Shown in pieces: positions 27,077-36,083 of a stretch of DNA of 64,000 nucleotides; position 1 is the stretch's first letter; each line of letters opens with the position of its first letter. Origin of the DNA: GBS-DC sp964451985. Lineage in GTDB: Bacteria > Armatimonadota > Fimbriimonadia > Fimbriimonadales > GBS-DC. The stretch covers positions 1 through 64,000 of the forward strand of contig CAYVKB010000001.1 of the NCBI GenBank assembly GCA_964451985.1, given 5' to 3'. The position numbers were made by a program, and so were the translations under genes. The notes below the pieces were generated by a model. That model was not told the origin of the DNA. It saw only the letters and a program-made list of their open reading frames with translations, and did no database searches.

Positions 27077-27720
27077 ACCATCCGTATCTTGTAGCCGTGT
27101 TCCAGCACGCGCAGTTGCTCCAGACCTTCGGTTTGCTCCAGTGGGGTGGGTTCCCACTGGGCATACTGCAGCAGCAGGGGTTTACGGAATACATACAGCC
27201 CGATATGACGCAGCACGGGCACATCGGTGGTTTCGCGCGGGTGGGGTATGCGCGAGCGTGAGAAGTAGAGCGCGTCGCCGTTCAAGTCCACCACAACCTT
27301 CACCACGCTGGGCAGCTCGTAATCTTCGGGGCGGGCGTGGCAATATAGGCTGCTCATCATCACCTGCGGGTCGGTGAGCAGGGGCTGCACAGCACGGTCG
27401 ATCGCTTCTGGGTTCAGAAGTGGCTCGTCGCCCTGAATGTTCACATAGATTTCGCCGTCGGTGTTGCGGGCGACCTCCGCCATGCGGTCGGTACCGGAGC
27501 GGTGGGCATGGCTGGTGAGCATCGCCTTTGCGCCGAACGCCTGCGCCGCCTCCACGATTTCGGGGTCGGGCGTGGCGATGTAAAGTTCGTGGAGCGTTTG
27601 CGCCTTGCGGGCGCGCTCCCACACATGCTGCACCATCGGCTTGCCCGCGATGTTCAGCAGCGGTTTGTTGGGAAGGCGCGTCGCTGCCAGGCGCGCAGGG
27701 ATTACGCCAATTACTTTCAT
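26989..27720 (-). CDS. kdsB: 3-deoxy-manno-octulosonate cytidylyltransferase
   Basis: 243 residues. VIPARLAATRLPNKPLLNIAG is the CTP-binding signature, with IQGDEPLL and the conserved SGTDRMAEVA also present. It activates KDO as CMP-KDO for lipopolysaccharide inner core, evidence for a diderm cell with LPS or a KDO-containing polymer. It overlaps the stop of the DUF1015 gene by 4 bp and the 3' end of apbE by 88 bp on the opposite strand. Confidence 0.95.
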   Translation of the reverse strand: MKVIGVIPARLAATRLPNKPLLNIAGKPMVQHVWERARKAQTLHELYIATPDPEIVEAAQAFGAKAMLTSHAHRSGTDRMAEVARNTDGEIYVNIQGDEPLLNPEAIDRAVQPLLTDPQVMMSSLYCHARPEDYELPSVVKVVVDLNGDALYFSRSRIPHPRETTDVPVLRHIGLYVFRKPLLLQYAQWEPTPLEQTEGLEQLRVLEHGYKIRMVYFEHVSIAVDTETDLQRVRAILARDGSI

Positions 27721-28937
27721 GCTTTCACCTGCCAGAGAATCAGCCCTGACAGCACCTTTGGGTGGAAGTAGGTGGACTTATGGGGCATTTTGCCACCTGC
27801 GCTGGCGATTTGCTGCAGGGCGCGTAGCGGGGGCGGATTGAGCAGAAACGCCGCTTGTGCCCTGTCCGAACGCACTGCCTCTACCGCCTCCTCTGCCGAG
27901 CGGGTGTAGGTTTTGGTGGGGTCTTTATAGCCCAGCGCCGGCATCACGCGCTCGTGCAGAACCCACGAGTCGAGTTGCGTAAGCGCGTTGGGTAGCCCCT
28001 CAACTGTGGGATAGGCTTTCGGGCGTATCAGCCACGCACCGCCGTTCCATACAAAGCCAATTGCCTCACCGTTGTGTTGTGCCATCTGCATCACGATTGT
28101 TTCAGGCTCAATAGGTGTCAGGTCGAACTCACCGCCGAGGCGTGCACGCCACTCGTCGGGCGAGCCGGGCGGGGTTTCATTCAGAATTCGGTGCGTGGGC
28201 AGTATCACCAAGCCCGGGTCGTCCATCGGCACGAGCAGGATAGGCAAGAACCGCTCGGGCGAGCCTTCGGAGCCGTAGGTCTGCCCATAGCGCAGCGCAG
28301 TCTCGTAGCGATGATGCCCGTCGGCAATCCACACGCGCGCGTGCTCAAACGCCCGCTCGAACCGCACCACCTCTACAGGGTTCGTGATACGCTCCAGTTT
28401 GTGAAAATTACCTTCGGGTAGATTGTCGCCTTCCACCTGCGCCAGCGGCTCCCACAGCATGTCGGCGATGGCTTCCTGAAACGCGGGCGTGTCCTCGAAT
28501 AGCCCGAAGATGGTCTCCATATGCGTGCGCGTTGCCTGCAAGAGGCGGAAACGGTCTTCCTTAACGCCGGGAAACGTGTGTTCGTGAGGCAGCACGACAC
28601 CTTTCTCGTACGGCTCCGTGTGCAGTAGCACAAAGTAGCCCGTGCGGGTGCGCTCCGTGTGCGTGAGCGGGTCGTAAAATTGCTGGATATATCGGTAGAT
28701 GGCGGGGGGCGAGTCTTCGCGTAGCACGCCGTCGGCAAGCCAGCGTTGCAGCGTTTGCGCGGCGTTCGTGTAGCGGTCGTCATTGCCTGTAGGTAGGGTC
28801 AGATGCACAATATTGTATGGGTTGCGCGATGCAAGCTCTGCTCGCAACCCTTCATCAATTACATCATACGGTGGCGCGACTACCTCTGGGATGAGCCGCG
28901 CAAACCGAGTCGCCCGAAATGCTCGTATTATTGCCAT
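27717..28937 (-). CDS. DUF1015 family protein
   Basis: 406 residues. The opening IRAFRATRFARLIPEVVAPPYDVI is the conserved DUF1015 start. LPHEHTFPGVKEDRFRLLQA and IADGHHRYETALRY are further hallmarks. The family is widespread and often annotated near serine or phosphonate metabolism, but no reaction is assigned here. It overlaps kdsB by 4 bp and so is coupled to it. A GGAG site lies upstream of the ATG, with minus-strand TTGACA a little further up. Confidence 0.9.
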   Translation of the reverse strand: MAIIRAFRATRFARLIPEVVAPPYDVIDEGLRAELASRNPYNIVHLTLPTGNDDRYTNAAQTLQRWLADGVLREDSPPAIYRYIQQFYDPLTHTERTRTGYFVLLHTEPYEKGVVLPHEHTFPGVKEDRFRLLQATRTHMETIFGLFEDTPAFQEAIADMLWEPLAQVEGDNLPEGNFHKLERITNPVEVVRFERAFEHARVWIADGHHRYETALRYGQTYGSEGSPERFLPILLVPMDDPGLVILPTHRILNETPPGSPDEWRARLGGEFDLTPIEPETIVMQMAQHNGEAIGFVWNGGAWLIRPKAYPTVEGLPNALTQLDSWVLHERVMPALGYKDPTKTYTRSAEEAVEAVRSDRAQAAFLLNPPPLRALQQIASAGGKMPHKSTYFHPKVLSGLILWQVKA

Positions 28938-29113
28938 ACCTATTTACTCCTTCGCAGTTTGTCAATGTAAGCGAACTTATTAGTTGGCTCTTGTGCCTCA
29001 AGCAAGGCGCGCACGTTGAGAGGTTAGGCTTCACAGTGAAGTGTCGCTTCGGGGCGCCGCACACCAAAGGCACATAACAGGTTCTTCTAAAGTATACCTG
29101 ATATAACCTAATT

Positions 29114-29899
29114 TTAAAGTTGTCCGCCTGCCACGCGATAGGCTTCGCCCGTAATATAGCTCGCCTCGTCCGACGCCAGAAACACCACGAGGTTCGCAAC
29201 GTCCTCGTAAGCGCAGCCGCGTCCAAGCGGCACCTGCGCCTCATAGTAACGACGGATGGCATCTTCGGGCAAGCCCCACTTGCGGGCGTATTGCTCAAAG
29301 AGCGTGCCCTGCCACATCGGCGAATCGAGCAGGTTGCCAGGGCAGATGGCGTTCACGCGGATACCGTAGGGGGCTAAGTCCATCGCGATGCTTTGGGTTA
29401 GTCCGATCCCGCCGAACTTACTGGCGGCGTAGGCGCAGTTTTTGTAGCTGCCCTTCAGCCCCGATTTGGAGTTGATTTGCAAGATTACGCCTTTGCCGTG
29501 AGGTTGCATCAGCTTTGCTGCTTCGCGGGCGCACAGGAAATAGCCTGTCAGGTTCACATCCAACTGCCACTGCCACTGCTCAAGGCTCATCTCGGTCAGC
29601 TCGGCGGAATGAATCACACCCGCGTTCGCAATCAGGATGTCCAGTTTGCTAAACCGCTGGGCTATCTGCTGGGCGGCATGTTGCACTTCGGCTTCATGGC
29701 GCACATCGCAGGGCAGGGCGAGCGTCGCACTGTGTGGGTGCTGAGTGTGAATCGCTTCGGCGACAGCTTGCAGTTTGTCGGGCTGCACATCGCTGAGGGC
29801 AAGCCCTGTGCAGCCTTCGCGTGCCAGTCGGTGGGCTAGCGCCTCGCCCAGTCCCTGCGCTGCGCCCGTAATCCAGGCAACTTGCCCCTGCAGTCGCAT
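29114..29899 (-). CDS. Short-chain dehydrogenase, sorbitol-6-phosphate dehydrogenase-like
   Basis: 261 residues. Rossmann TGAAQGLG for NAD(P), NAG motif (IANAGVIH), catalytic Ser in NSKSGLKGS and YAASK with catalytic Tyr/Lys. The segment after the active site (GNLLDSPMW ... QVPLGRGCAYEDVANLVVFLAS ... YITGEAYRVAGGQ) closely recalls E. coli SrlD, which oxidises sorbitol-6-phosphate to fructose-6-phosphate. No sorbitol PTS genes are nearby, so the physiological polyol remains open. It lies 2 bp downstream of the YbjQ-like gene. Confidence 0.85.
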   Translation of the reverse strand: MRLQGQVAWITGAAQGLGEALAHRLAREGCTGLALSDVQPDKLQAVAEAIHTQHPHSATLALPCDVRHEAEVQHAAQQIAQRFSKLDILIANAGVIHSAELTEMSLEQWQWQLDVNLTGYFLCAREAAKLMQPHGKGVILQINSKSGLKGSYKNCAYAASKFGGIGLTQSIAMDLAPYGIRVNAICPGNLLDSPMWQGTLFEQYARKWGLPEDAIRRYYEAQVPLGRGCAYEDVANLVVFLASDEASYITGEAYRVAGGQL

Positions 29900-29901
29900 C
29901 G

Positions 29902-30234
29902 CTAACCCTCTGCGCCGTCTGGCTCAACGAATACTGCTGTGCCGTACACCAATATCTCGGCGGCGTTAGCAGTGATGTTGCCTGAGACGAACCGCACATT
30001 CACGACAGCGTTCGCTCCGAGCCGCGCTGCCTCTTCCAACATACGCCGCTCCGACTCCGCCCGCGCGTTGGAGAGCATCTCCGTATACTCCTTTAGCTCG
30101 CCGCCCACAATCTGTCGCAAGCTCGCCAGAAAATCTTTGCCGAAGTGGGTCGCCCGCACAGTGTTACCTTTCACGACGCCCAGCACCTTCACGATACGGT
30201 AGCCCGGCACTTCGGACAGGGTTGTAATCAGCAT
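29902..30234 (-). CDS. YbjQ/UPF0145 family protein
   Basis: 110 residues from MLITTLSEVPGYRIVKVLG, preceded by AGGAGGGA. A longer in-frame start lacks family similarity. GEL..Y.. plus ARLGANAVVNVRF is diagnostic for the YbjQ fold, a pentameric small protein sometimes described as heavy-metal binding. No clear function. Cotranscribed with the SrlD-like gene. Confidence 0.88.
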   Translation of the reverse strand: MLITTLSEVPGYRIVKVLGVVKGNTVRATHFGKDFLASLRQIVGGELKEYTEMLSNARAESERRMLEEAARLGANAVVNVRFVSGNITANAAEILVYGTAVFVEPDGAEG

Positions 30235-30368
30235 AAAACTCCCTCCTATAAAACCGATTTCGCTCCTGAGGGTAGGAGTCCTGCCGATTGGTGCGTCGGC
30301 GTCCGTATGAACGAATGCAATCCCAGTCGTCAGGTACACTTCTGCTTACACACTATGAGGTACCTACT

Positions 30369-32282
30369 ATGAAAACGCACGAGAACTGTCGCGCACAGGT
30401 CATCGAGGTTTTAGAGGAGTTGAAGCGTACTGCGCCCGACGCGCCCTTGCTTGCGCTAGGACAAACGATTTTCTGGGATGAACCGATGAAGCTCGCGCTG
30501 CTGAACGCCCTGCGCGAGGTAGACTCCAAGCGAAAGTTAATCTTTGGCGTTCACGATACCGACTATTTTGCTCGTTTGCATGCTCGCTTACTGCCCCGCA
30601 ACGCCCAACTCTTCGACGGCTACGCGTTGCTGCCCCACAACGACGGCACGACGCGCACGCTCTGGTCAGCGGCGGGCGAAATCGCGCAGTTGTTCGGCAG
30701 TGAGACCGTGCCCACGCTGAAGATGTTCGCCCAGAACGGGGGCAATGTGGAGCGTGTGGCGCGTTCCTGCACGGAGGGCAGGCAGGCGTTTGTCGATGCG
30801 CTCACGGAAGCGTGGGGCTGGCGTGGCTTGGTCTCGCGCGAGCTTGCGCCCCGACCAGTTTACGAAATTCCGCTACGGGAAATCGCCCCCGCGTTGGACG
30901 CCCTGCTGGAGTTCGGGCTGGACGGCACAGGCGCACTGCTGGACGATGCCGAAAGTCGTAGTCGCGCCTGCGACTGGGCATGGCAACTGCGCCAGCGCGT
31001 ACAGCAAATCGCCCTAACGCAACCCGACGCTTCCCTTGCCGATTTATATGTCCAGATTTATCCCGAGCTGCTAAGCGCACTTTACGGCGGTGCACTCCCT
31101 GAAACGATTGGCTTCACCCGCACGACCGAGCTACTGCGCTTCAATACCCACACGGCACATCTGCCCCGCTTTGAGTTCGTGAATACTTTTCTGAACCCCG
31201 CGTATCGTCGCGCCTGTGAGGATGCCTACAACGCCTCTGTGCAAGGCTCGCCCATCTATCCACTGGAGGAGTTCGGTGAGGGCGCACTGCCGTTTGACTT
31301 GCTTATTCCGAAAGTGGGACGCGGCACAATCCTGCTAACTAACCGCTACCTGGGCGTTTTGACGCGCGAGCCACAGATCGTGCGCCTGAGCGAGCCGATT
31401 ACCGATGTACAAGGGCTGGCGCAGGTCGTCGAGCAACACTGGGGCGAGCGTTGCACGCTGGTCGGCAAGGCGATTACGCTGATAACGATGCTTGCCCGCG
31501 AGTTCGTATTCGTATTCAACGAGCGTGGTTCGCCCTACCTCACGCGCACGGTGCAGATGCATCGGAGCCTGCAGGAGGCGGGCGTGCCACTTCAGGTGAA
31601 CCCCCTAATGCGCCTGACCTATCCCACTTGGGACGCGCTAAGCGAAGCGGAGTGCGTCTCGATACGCCTACCAGAGCATTTAGCCTGCGCGTTCGGCGAG
31701 CCGTCGGTCTGCTCGGATGTATTCGCGCAACGCTGGCGGGGTGTGGTGGACGAACAGCACGCACTCCTGAAACAACTTTCGCAGATTCGTAGCCCGCGCG
31801 CGCTAATGGGTCTGCTTGCCGAGCGCGAGGGCGCGGCGTGGCAGACGCGCCTGCAGGAGTACGAGGCGTTGCACGCCCGCCTCACCGAGACCGTCGGCTA
31901 TTGGGCAGAGCTACTACGTCAACAGGCGCACGCCCTGCATACTGAGCGACGCGCCTTAATAGCCGAGATTCAACAACATCCCAAACGCTTTGGTGAACTC
32001 GCTCCACGTCTGCGTGAGCTCAAAGCACGTCTTAAGCGTCTCAACACGGAACGCCTGCGCGTTGCCAACGCCCCCGAAGCGAAGGGTTTGCATACCCGCG
32101 CCGACAAACTGGAGTGCGAAGCCGAACGCGCACGGCTCGAACTGATCCGCTGCGCGTTCCTCACCTGCGAGGGCTTGCCCCAGACCCACGCCCGACCCGC
32201 CGCATGGTGGATGTTGCTGCTGTCGCCTAAGTGGTTCCAAGCCTGTGCTGAAGGACTGCAAGCGAGACTGGAGACGCTATAG
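30369..32282 (+). CDS. Large hypothetical protein with C-terminal coiled coil
   Basis: 637 residues from MKTHENCRAQVIEVLEELKR, with GAGG 8 nt upstream. A start 27 codons earlier is possible but falls in repeat-like sequence. No family recognised. The N-terminal ~130 residues look alpha/beta (LALGQTIFWDEPMKLALLNA, IFGVHDTDYF). The middle holds mixed alpha/beta blocks with KVGRGTILLTNRYLGVL. Residues ~500-620 are Arg/Glu/Leu-rich and strongly coiled-coil (LRELKARLKRLNTERL). No signal peptide, no membrane helix until a short hydrophobic WWMLLL near the end. It stands alone between divergent/convergent neighbours. Confidence 0.75.
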   Translation: MKTHENCRAQVIEVLEELKRTAPDAPLLALGQTIFWDEPMKLALLNALREVDSKRKLIFGVHDTDYFARLHARLLPRNAQLFDGYALLPHNDGTTRTLWSAAGEIAQLFGSETVPTLKMFAQNGGNVERVARSCTEGRQAFVDALTEAWGWRGLVSRELAPRPVYEIPLREIAPALDALLEFGLDGTGALLDDAESRSRACDWAWQLRQRVQQIALTQPDASLADLYVQIYPELLSALYGGALPETIGFTRTTELLRFNTHTAHLPRFEFVNTFLNPAYRRACEDAYNASVQGSPIYPLEEFGEGALPFDLLIPKVGRGTILLTNRYLGVLTREPQIVRLSEPITDVQGLAQVVEQHWGERCTLVGKAITLITMLAREFVFVFNERGSPYLTRTVQMHRSLQEAGVPLQVNPLMRLTYPTWDALSEAECVSIRLPEHLACAFGEPSVCSDVFAQRWRGVVDEQHALLKQLSQIRSPRALMGLLAEREGAAWQTRLQEYEALHARLTETVGYWAELLRQQAHALHTERRALIAEIQQHPKRFGELAPRLRELKARLKRLNTERLRVANAPEAKGLHTRADKLECEAERARLELIRCAFLTCEGLPQTHARPAAWWMLLLSPKWFQACAEGLQARLETL

Positions 32283-32288
32283 GAGCAC

Positions 32289-34229
32289 CTACAACTCGTA
32301 ATTGCTCGCCGTTAGGCTGAACTCCAGTCGCTTGCCTGCGCGCTCCACCGTAAGTTTCAGCGGGCGACCGACTTTGGTGTACGAGAGCCGATCCACCAGC
32401 TGCTTCTCGCTCCAGTTCGCAGGCGACTGACCATCGATAAGCAGAATCTTGTCGCCCACCTTCACGCCTGCTATGTCTGCATCGGACATGGGCATCACCC
32501 AGCGCACGATAAGGTCTTTCCCTTGCTTACGCCACCAGATGCCGTAGCCCGCGTTGTCGGCGGCACGCTCTTCAGCGGTATTGGGCTGCCACACCATTTG
32601 CTCGCGGAAGTAGTTGTAGGTCACCTTGTAGTGGCGCATAATCGGCACGCCCAGCAAGCCGTAGCGTGTCTGCAACGCCGTCACGGAATCGGAACGCGCG
32701 TTCTCCGAAAGCTTATGATAGGCATACACTGAGTTGAATTGGAGCGGTCCTAATCGCATGCGGTGAATCCGATACACCAGCAGGTCGCCCGTGAAGAAGT
32801 TGTAATCGTCGCCCTCAAAGAACTCGCCCAGCCGCTTGTACCAAGTCTCGATGGTCATTTGTGGACCATCGGTCTTGTCGTGGCGGTAGCTGGGGGGCAA
32901 CAGGTTCGTAGACGCGCCTGTGTCCACAATCATCCGTATCGGCTGCTCCTTATGCCCGACGGTTATAGTCACCAGCACGTGGTCGCCGGCCATCTCGAAG
33001 GGGATAACTGTGCCTGGGGGTAGGGGGGCATCGTGTGGCTCGAAGGTGATGGTGCGGTCGGCGAAGTTCACAGTGGTCTGGAACGCAGCGATGGTCTCGC
33101 GCCCCAGCAGCCCAATCACGCGCTTGCCAGCAACGGTATCGCTGCCCAGCGGCGTGCGCCACACCGCCCCACCGCTAATCACTATATCGCGCACCTCTGC
33201 ATCGCCCACTTTCAGGCTTTGCACGCGCACCCTGTATGATGGGAACGCGCCGTACACCATGGTCGCCCAGTAGTCGCTGTTGGGAATCTTCTCCAGCCCC
33301 ACCTCTTTCACGATGGAGTCGTCTATCCAAGTGCTGGACGCGCCCGTGTCGTAGATAATCCAGTACGGTCCCTTGCCGTTCAGGTAGATTTGCACATAAA
33401 GCGAGTTGCCGCTAAATCGGAAGGGCACTTTCACGGGCAGGTTGTCTCGCACGGCGGGCGAGGTTCCGTGCGGCGGGCGTTGGAAGCGAGTGTCCTCCAG
33501 CTCGGTGGAGGCGTCCATTGCGCTCATAAAGTAGGTTGCCACGTGCGCACCGTCGGCGTAAAGACGCGTCTCAATGGGCATTTGCACTTCACCCTTGGGC
33601 GTGGACACAGCCCGATAGCCGTGATACACCACACCCATGCGCACAATCTTGTCCGTCTCGTAGTCCACCTGCTGATACTCCATGCCCACAATCTGGTTCT
33701 GCTCGTTCAGGAAGCAGTGGAGCTTGTTATCGGGCTTTTTGGGCAGGTTGCGCTGGTATTCGGGCGTGGGCAGTTGTACACTAATGCGGTAGGCAGGGCG
33801 TCCATCGGGTAGTTTGCTCTCCTCACCGCCTACCAGTGTGCCCACCGAAAGCCAGTGCGGAATCTGTACGAAGTGGGTGTAGGTCGTGTCTTTCAGCCCC
33901 CACTCTTCCTCTTGCGCGATGCTGGAGCTGAGATACTCATTTTTGCGCCAGCCCTTATTGCCGTCGAAACCCGTGATGAACTCATTATCGCCGTAGCGCA
34001 CTTCCAGTAGGCGTTTGGTATCACGCATAGATACCGTGCGCTTGGCGGAGCTTTTGCCCCCATACTCGCTGGTGACATCGTACTCCAGTTTGACCCCGCG
34101 CTGGGCTAACGCTTTATAGGCATCGCCGCCATGTTGCTGAATCGCTTGCTCAAAGCGCGTCGCAGCGTCGTTGCCGAATGCCAGGCTAACCGCTAAAAAT
34201 ATGCCGAGAACCCCACAAGAACTTCGCAT
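32289..34229 (-). CDS. Secreted tandem retropepsin-type aspartyl protease with PDZ domain
   Basis: 646 residues. A signal peptide (~1-20) is followed by an outer-membrane-lipoprotein-sorting-like beta domain (~25-245). Two retropepsin-like domains follow, each with its own DTG: YDTGASSTWID (Asp294) and VDTGASTNLLP (Asp436). They probably pair within one chain to make the active site. A C-terminal PDZ (~560-640) with GVKVGDKILLIDGQ may bind substrates. The family is common in environmental diderms. It converges with the unknown 637-residue gene, 6 bp apart, and lies downstream of a glycosyltransferase on the same strand. Confidence 0.87.
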   Translation of the reverse strand: MRSSCGVLGIFLAVSLAFGNDAATRFEQAIQQHGGDAYKALAQRGVKLEYDVTSEYGGKSSAKRTVSMRDTKRLLEVRYGDNEFITGFDGNKGWRKNEYLSSSIAQEEEWGLKDTTYTHFVQIPHWLSVGTLVGGEESKLPDGRPAYRISVQLPTPEYQRNLPKKPDNKLHCFLNEQNQIVGMEYQQVDYETDKIVRMGVVYHGYRAVSTPKGEVQMPIETRLYADGAHVATYFMSAMDASTELEDTRFQRPPHGTSPAVRDNLPVKVPFRFSGNSLYVQIYLNGKGPYWIIYDTGASSTWIDDSIVKEVGLEKIPNSDYWATMVYGAFPSYRVRVQSLKVGDAEVRDIVISGGAVWRTPLGSDTVAGKRVIGLLGRETIAAFQTTVNFADRTITFEPHDAPLPPGTVIPFEMAGDHVLVTITVGHKEQPIRMIVDTGASTNLLPPSYRHDKTDGPQMTIETWYKRLGEFFEGDDYNFFTGDLLVYRIHRMRLGPLQFNSVYAYHKLSENARSDSVTALQTRYGLLGVPIMRHYKVTYNYFREQMVWQPNTAEERAADNAGYGIWWRKQGKDLIVRWVMPMSDADIAGVKVGDKILLIDGQSPANWSEKQLVDRLSYTKVGRPLKLTVERAGKRLEFSLTASNYEL

Positions 34230-34264
34230 CGCAGTACCTCCGACGAGTGCGATAGGAGAATACC

Positions 34265-36022
34265 CTACGGCGTGCTGTATTTAGGCACAGTCAGATAGAA
34301 TTGCCTGCCCAATGCCTCCGATTCCGCCAAGATGAACAGCTCGGGTCGCCTTGCGAAGTCGGCATCGGTGGTGAGGCAGTACGCACCCGTCTGCAGCATC
34401 TGTTGCAGCGTGGCGTCCGCATCGCCCGAAGTGCGGTACCGCCCTTTGCGATAGAAATGCAGGCTCGGATAGCCGGGATTCACCCGATAGGCAATCAGCG
34501 TGCGGTAGGGCGGGGGCTTAAGCGCGAGTTCGCGCACGGGCTTGAGGGCGAGCCGGTCATACCCTGCCAGCGCGCCGTTCCAGCCTATCAGCAGTGCAAG
34601 AACGCCCGCGAATCGCGTCCACGGTGGTGCGGTGGGCTTATAGAGTGCGAACACTGTGAGTGGCATGCCCACGGCAAGCGCAACCGCCCACAGAGCACTT
34701 TGCCAAAGCGGGGCGTAGAGCGAAACGGCACACCATACAGCAGCACCGAGAACGAGAAAGAGCGGCGTTATGAACCTTACCCCTCCTATCCCCCTCTTCG
34801 TAAACAGCGAGCGGGGAGCAACCACCGTCGTGCGCCACGCCTCTCTCTCTCCGTGAACGGAGAGCGGGGCAGGGGACGAGGTTGAACTCTCGGCATGCAA
34901 ACGGATACCCGCAATCCTCGCCCCCACCAGCAACGCTAGCATCGGAAACATCGGAAAGATATAGGCAGGCAGCTTAGTGAAACTCAGCGTGAACAGCCCA
35001 AACACCAGCCATGCCCAGCGGCGCAGATACAGGCGCAGTGCGTCCTCCTCGCGTCCCCACAGTACGCTCACATAGCCCACCATCGATAGCCCGCCCAGCC
35101 ACAGCACTATCACATAAAACAGCAAGTACGCTGCTACGCCGCCCAGTACACTCCCTACATCGCCACGCTGAATCAGTGGCAACACCGAGTGCGCCGTGTC
35201 GCCCCCCGCAAAGCGCAACAGGTTCTGCTTCACCACGAACTCATTAAAAAATTCTCCCCCGTGCTGCAGATACACGCCCACATACCACGGCGACGCCGTG
35301 AGCAGCGCCGTAATTAGCGCAAACACCACCCAGCGGAATCGCAGTCCCCGCGCGTGCAGCGTTTTTGCGTTCCAAAGATACAGCACGCCTACCAGCCCCA
35401 GCCCGAAGGGACCTTTTGTGAGAATTGACAGACCGAGCGCAACACCGCCCGATAACGCCCAAAAAGAACGCAGAACCACATCCTTCAACCCCCTCTCCGT
35501 AAACGGAGAGGGGGAGGCGCTGGGCGATGCAGGTGTTGCTCCCCTCTCTCTGCGTGCGGAGATGGGGGATGGGGGAGTGAGGTTTGAAATCTCCCACAGT
35601 GCAATCACCGCCAACGTGAGGAAAAAGGTAAGTGTCATGTCGGTGATCGCGAGGCGCGCCAGAATCAAGCTCAGCGGCGCGAGCGCGAACAGCAGTGCAC
35701 CCCAGCTACCCGCGCTCTGTCCTAACCGTCGATTGCCCCACCACGCAATCAGCAAAATCGTGAGCGCGTAAAACAGCGCAGAAGGCAACCGCAGGGCGAA
35801 CTCGTTCTCGCCAAAGACGCGCATGCTCAGCGTCATCAGCCAATACAGCAGCGGCGGCTTCTCGAACCACGGCTCGCCACCCAGTGTGGGCGTGCGCCAA
35901 TCGCCTGACTGACGCATCTCCCGCGCCACCGAAGCGTAGAAGCCCTCGTCTAAATCGGTCAAACCGAACGCCCGCAAATCAATTAGGGCAGCTAACACAC
36001 AAAGCCAGAGGAGCCATCGCAT
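34265..36022 (-). CDS. GT39/ArnT-like membrane glycosyltransferase with in-frame repeat insertions
   Basis: 585 residues with ~11 transmembrane helices. The first loop has LTDLDEGFYASVAREM and EPWFEKPPLLYW, the acidic catalytic loop and motif of dolichyl-phosphate-mannose/ArnT-type transferases that use polyprenyl-linked sugars. Two stretches, residues ~146-184 and ~372-414, break the pattern: they are Pro/Ser/Arg-rich and coincide with imperfect palindromes in DNA (35470-35585 and 34780-34905). Both lie in predicted loops, so the enzyme may still work. Acceptor (lipid A, protein or glycan) unknown. Confidence 0.85.
   Translation of the reverse strand: MRWLLWLCVLAALIDLRAFGLTDLDEGFYASVAREMRQSGDWRTPTLGGEPWFEKPPLLYWLMTLSMRVFGENEFALRLPSALFYALTILLIAWWGNRRLGQSAGSWGALLFALAPLSLILARLAITDMTLTFFLTLAVIALWEISNLTPPSPISARRERGATPASPSASPSPFTERGLKDVVLRSFWALSGGVALGLSILTKGPFGLGLVGVLYLWNAKTLHARGLRFRWVVFALITALLTASPWYVGVYLQHGGEFFNEFVVKQNLLRFAGGDTAHSVLPLIQRGDVGSVLGGVAAYLLFYVIVLWLGGLSMVGYVSVLWGREEDALRLYLRRWAWLVFGLFTLSFTKLPAYIFPMFPMLALLVGARIAGIRLHAESSTSSPAPLSVHGEREAWRTTVVAPRSLFTKRGIGGVRFITPLFLVLGAAVWCAVSLYAPLWQSALWAVALAVGMPLTVFALYKPTAPPWTRFAGVLALLIGWNGALAGYDRLALKPVRELALKPPPYRTLIAYRVNPGYPSLHFYRKGRYRTSGDADATLQQMLQTGAYCLTTDADFARRPELFILAESEALGRQFYLTVPKYSTP
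34774..34880. repeat. Palindromic element inside the GT39 gene, copy 1
   Basis: Contains CCTCTCTCTCCGTGAACGGA and the reverse-oriented CCCCTCTTCGTAAACAGCGA, the CCCCTCTCCGT..ACGGAGAGGGG family. It is read in frame as a Ser/Pro/Arg-rich loop. A partner copy lies at 35480-35570; related sequence is found between fliF and fliG and within fliH. Confidence 0.65.
35480..35570. repeat. Palindromic element inside the GT39 gene, copy 2
   Basis: CCCCCTCTCCGTAAACGGAG is a near-perfect palindrome, followed about 40 bp later by CCCCTCTCTCTGCGTGCGGA. It is translated in frame as a loop rich in Ser, Pro and Arg. No stop or frameshift results. Confidence 0.7.
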
Positions 36023-36033
36023 AAAGTTTCGTG

Positions 36034-36083
36034 GCTTGGACAGCCCTGTCCAAGCAGTATCGCACGGGCAAGATTGTCCGTGC
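36034..36083. repeat. Two adjacent palindromes downstream of serS
   Basis: GCTTGGACAG-CC-CTGTCCAAGC (36034-36055), then GCACGGGCA-AGAT-TGTCCGTGC (36062-36083, one mismatch that can be G:U in RNA). They occupy the 60-bp gap between serS and the GT39 gene and belong to the same dispersed family as 6188-6211. Confidence 0.75.
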
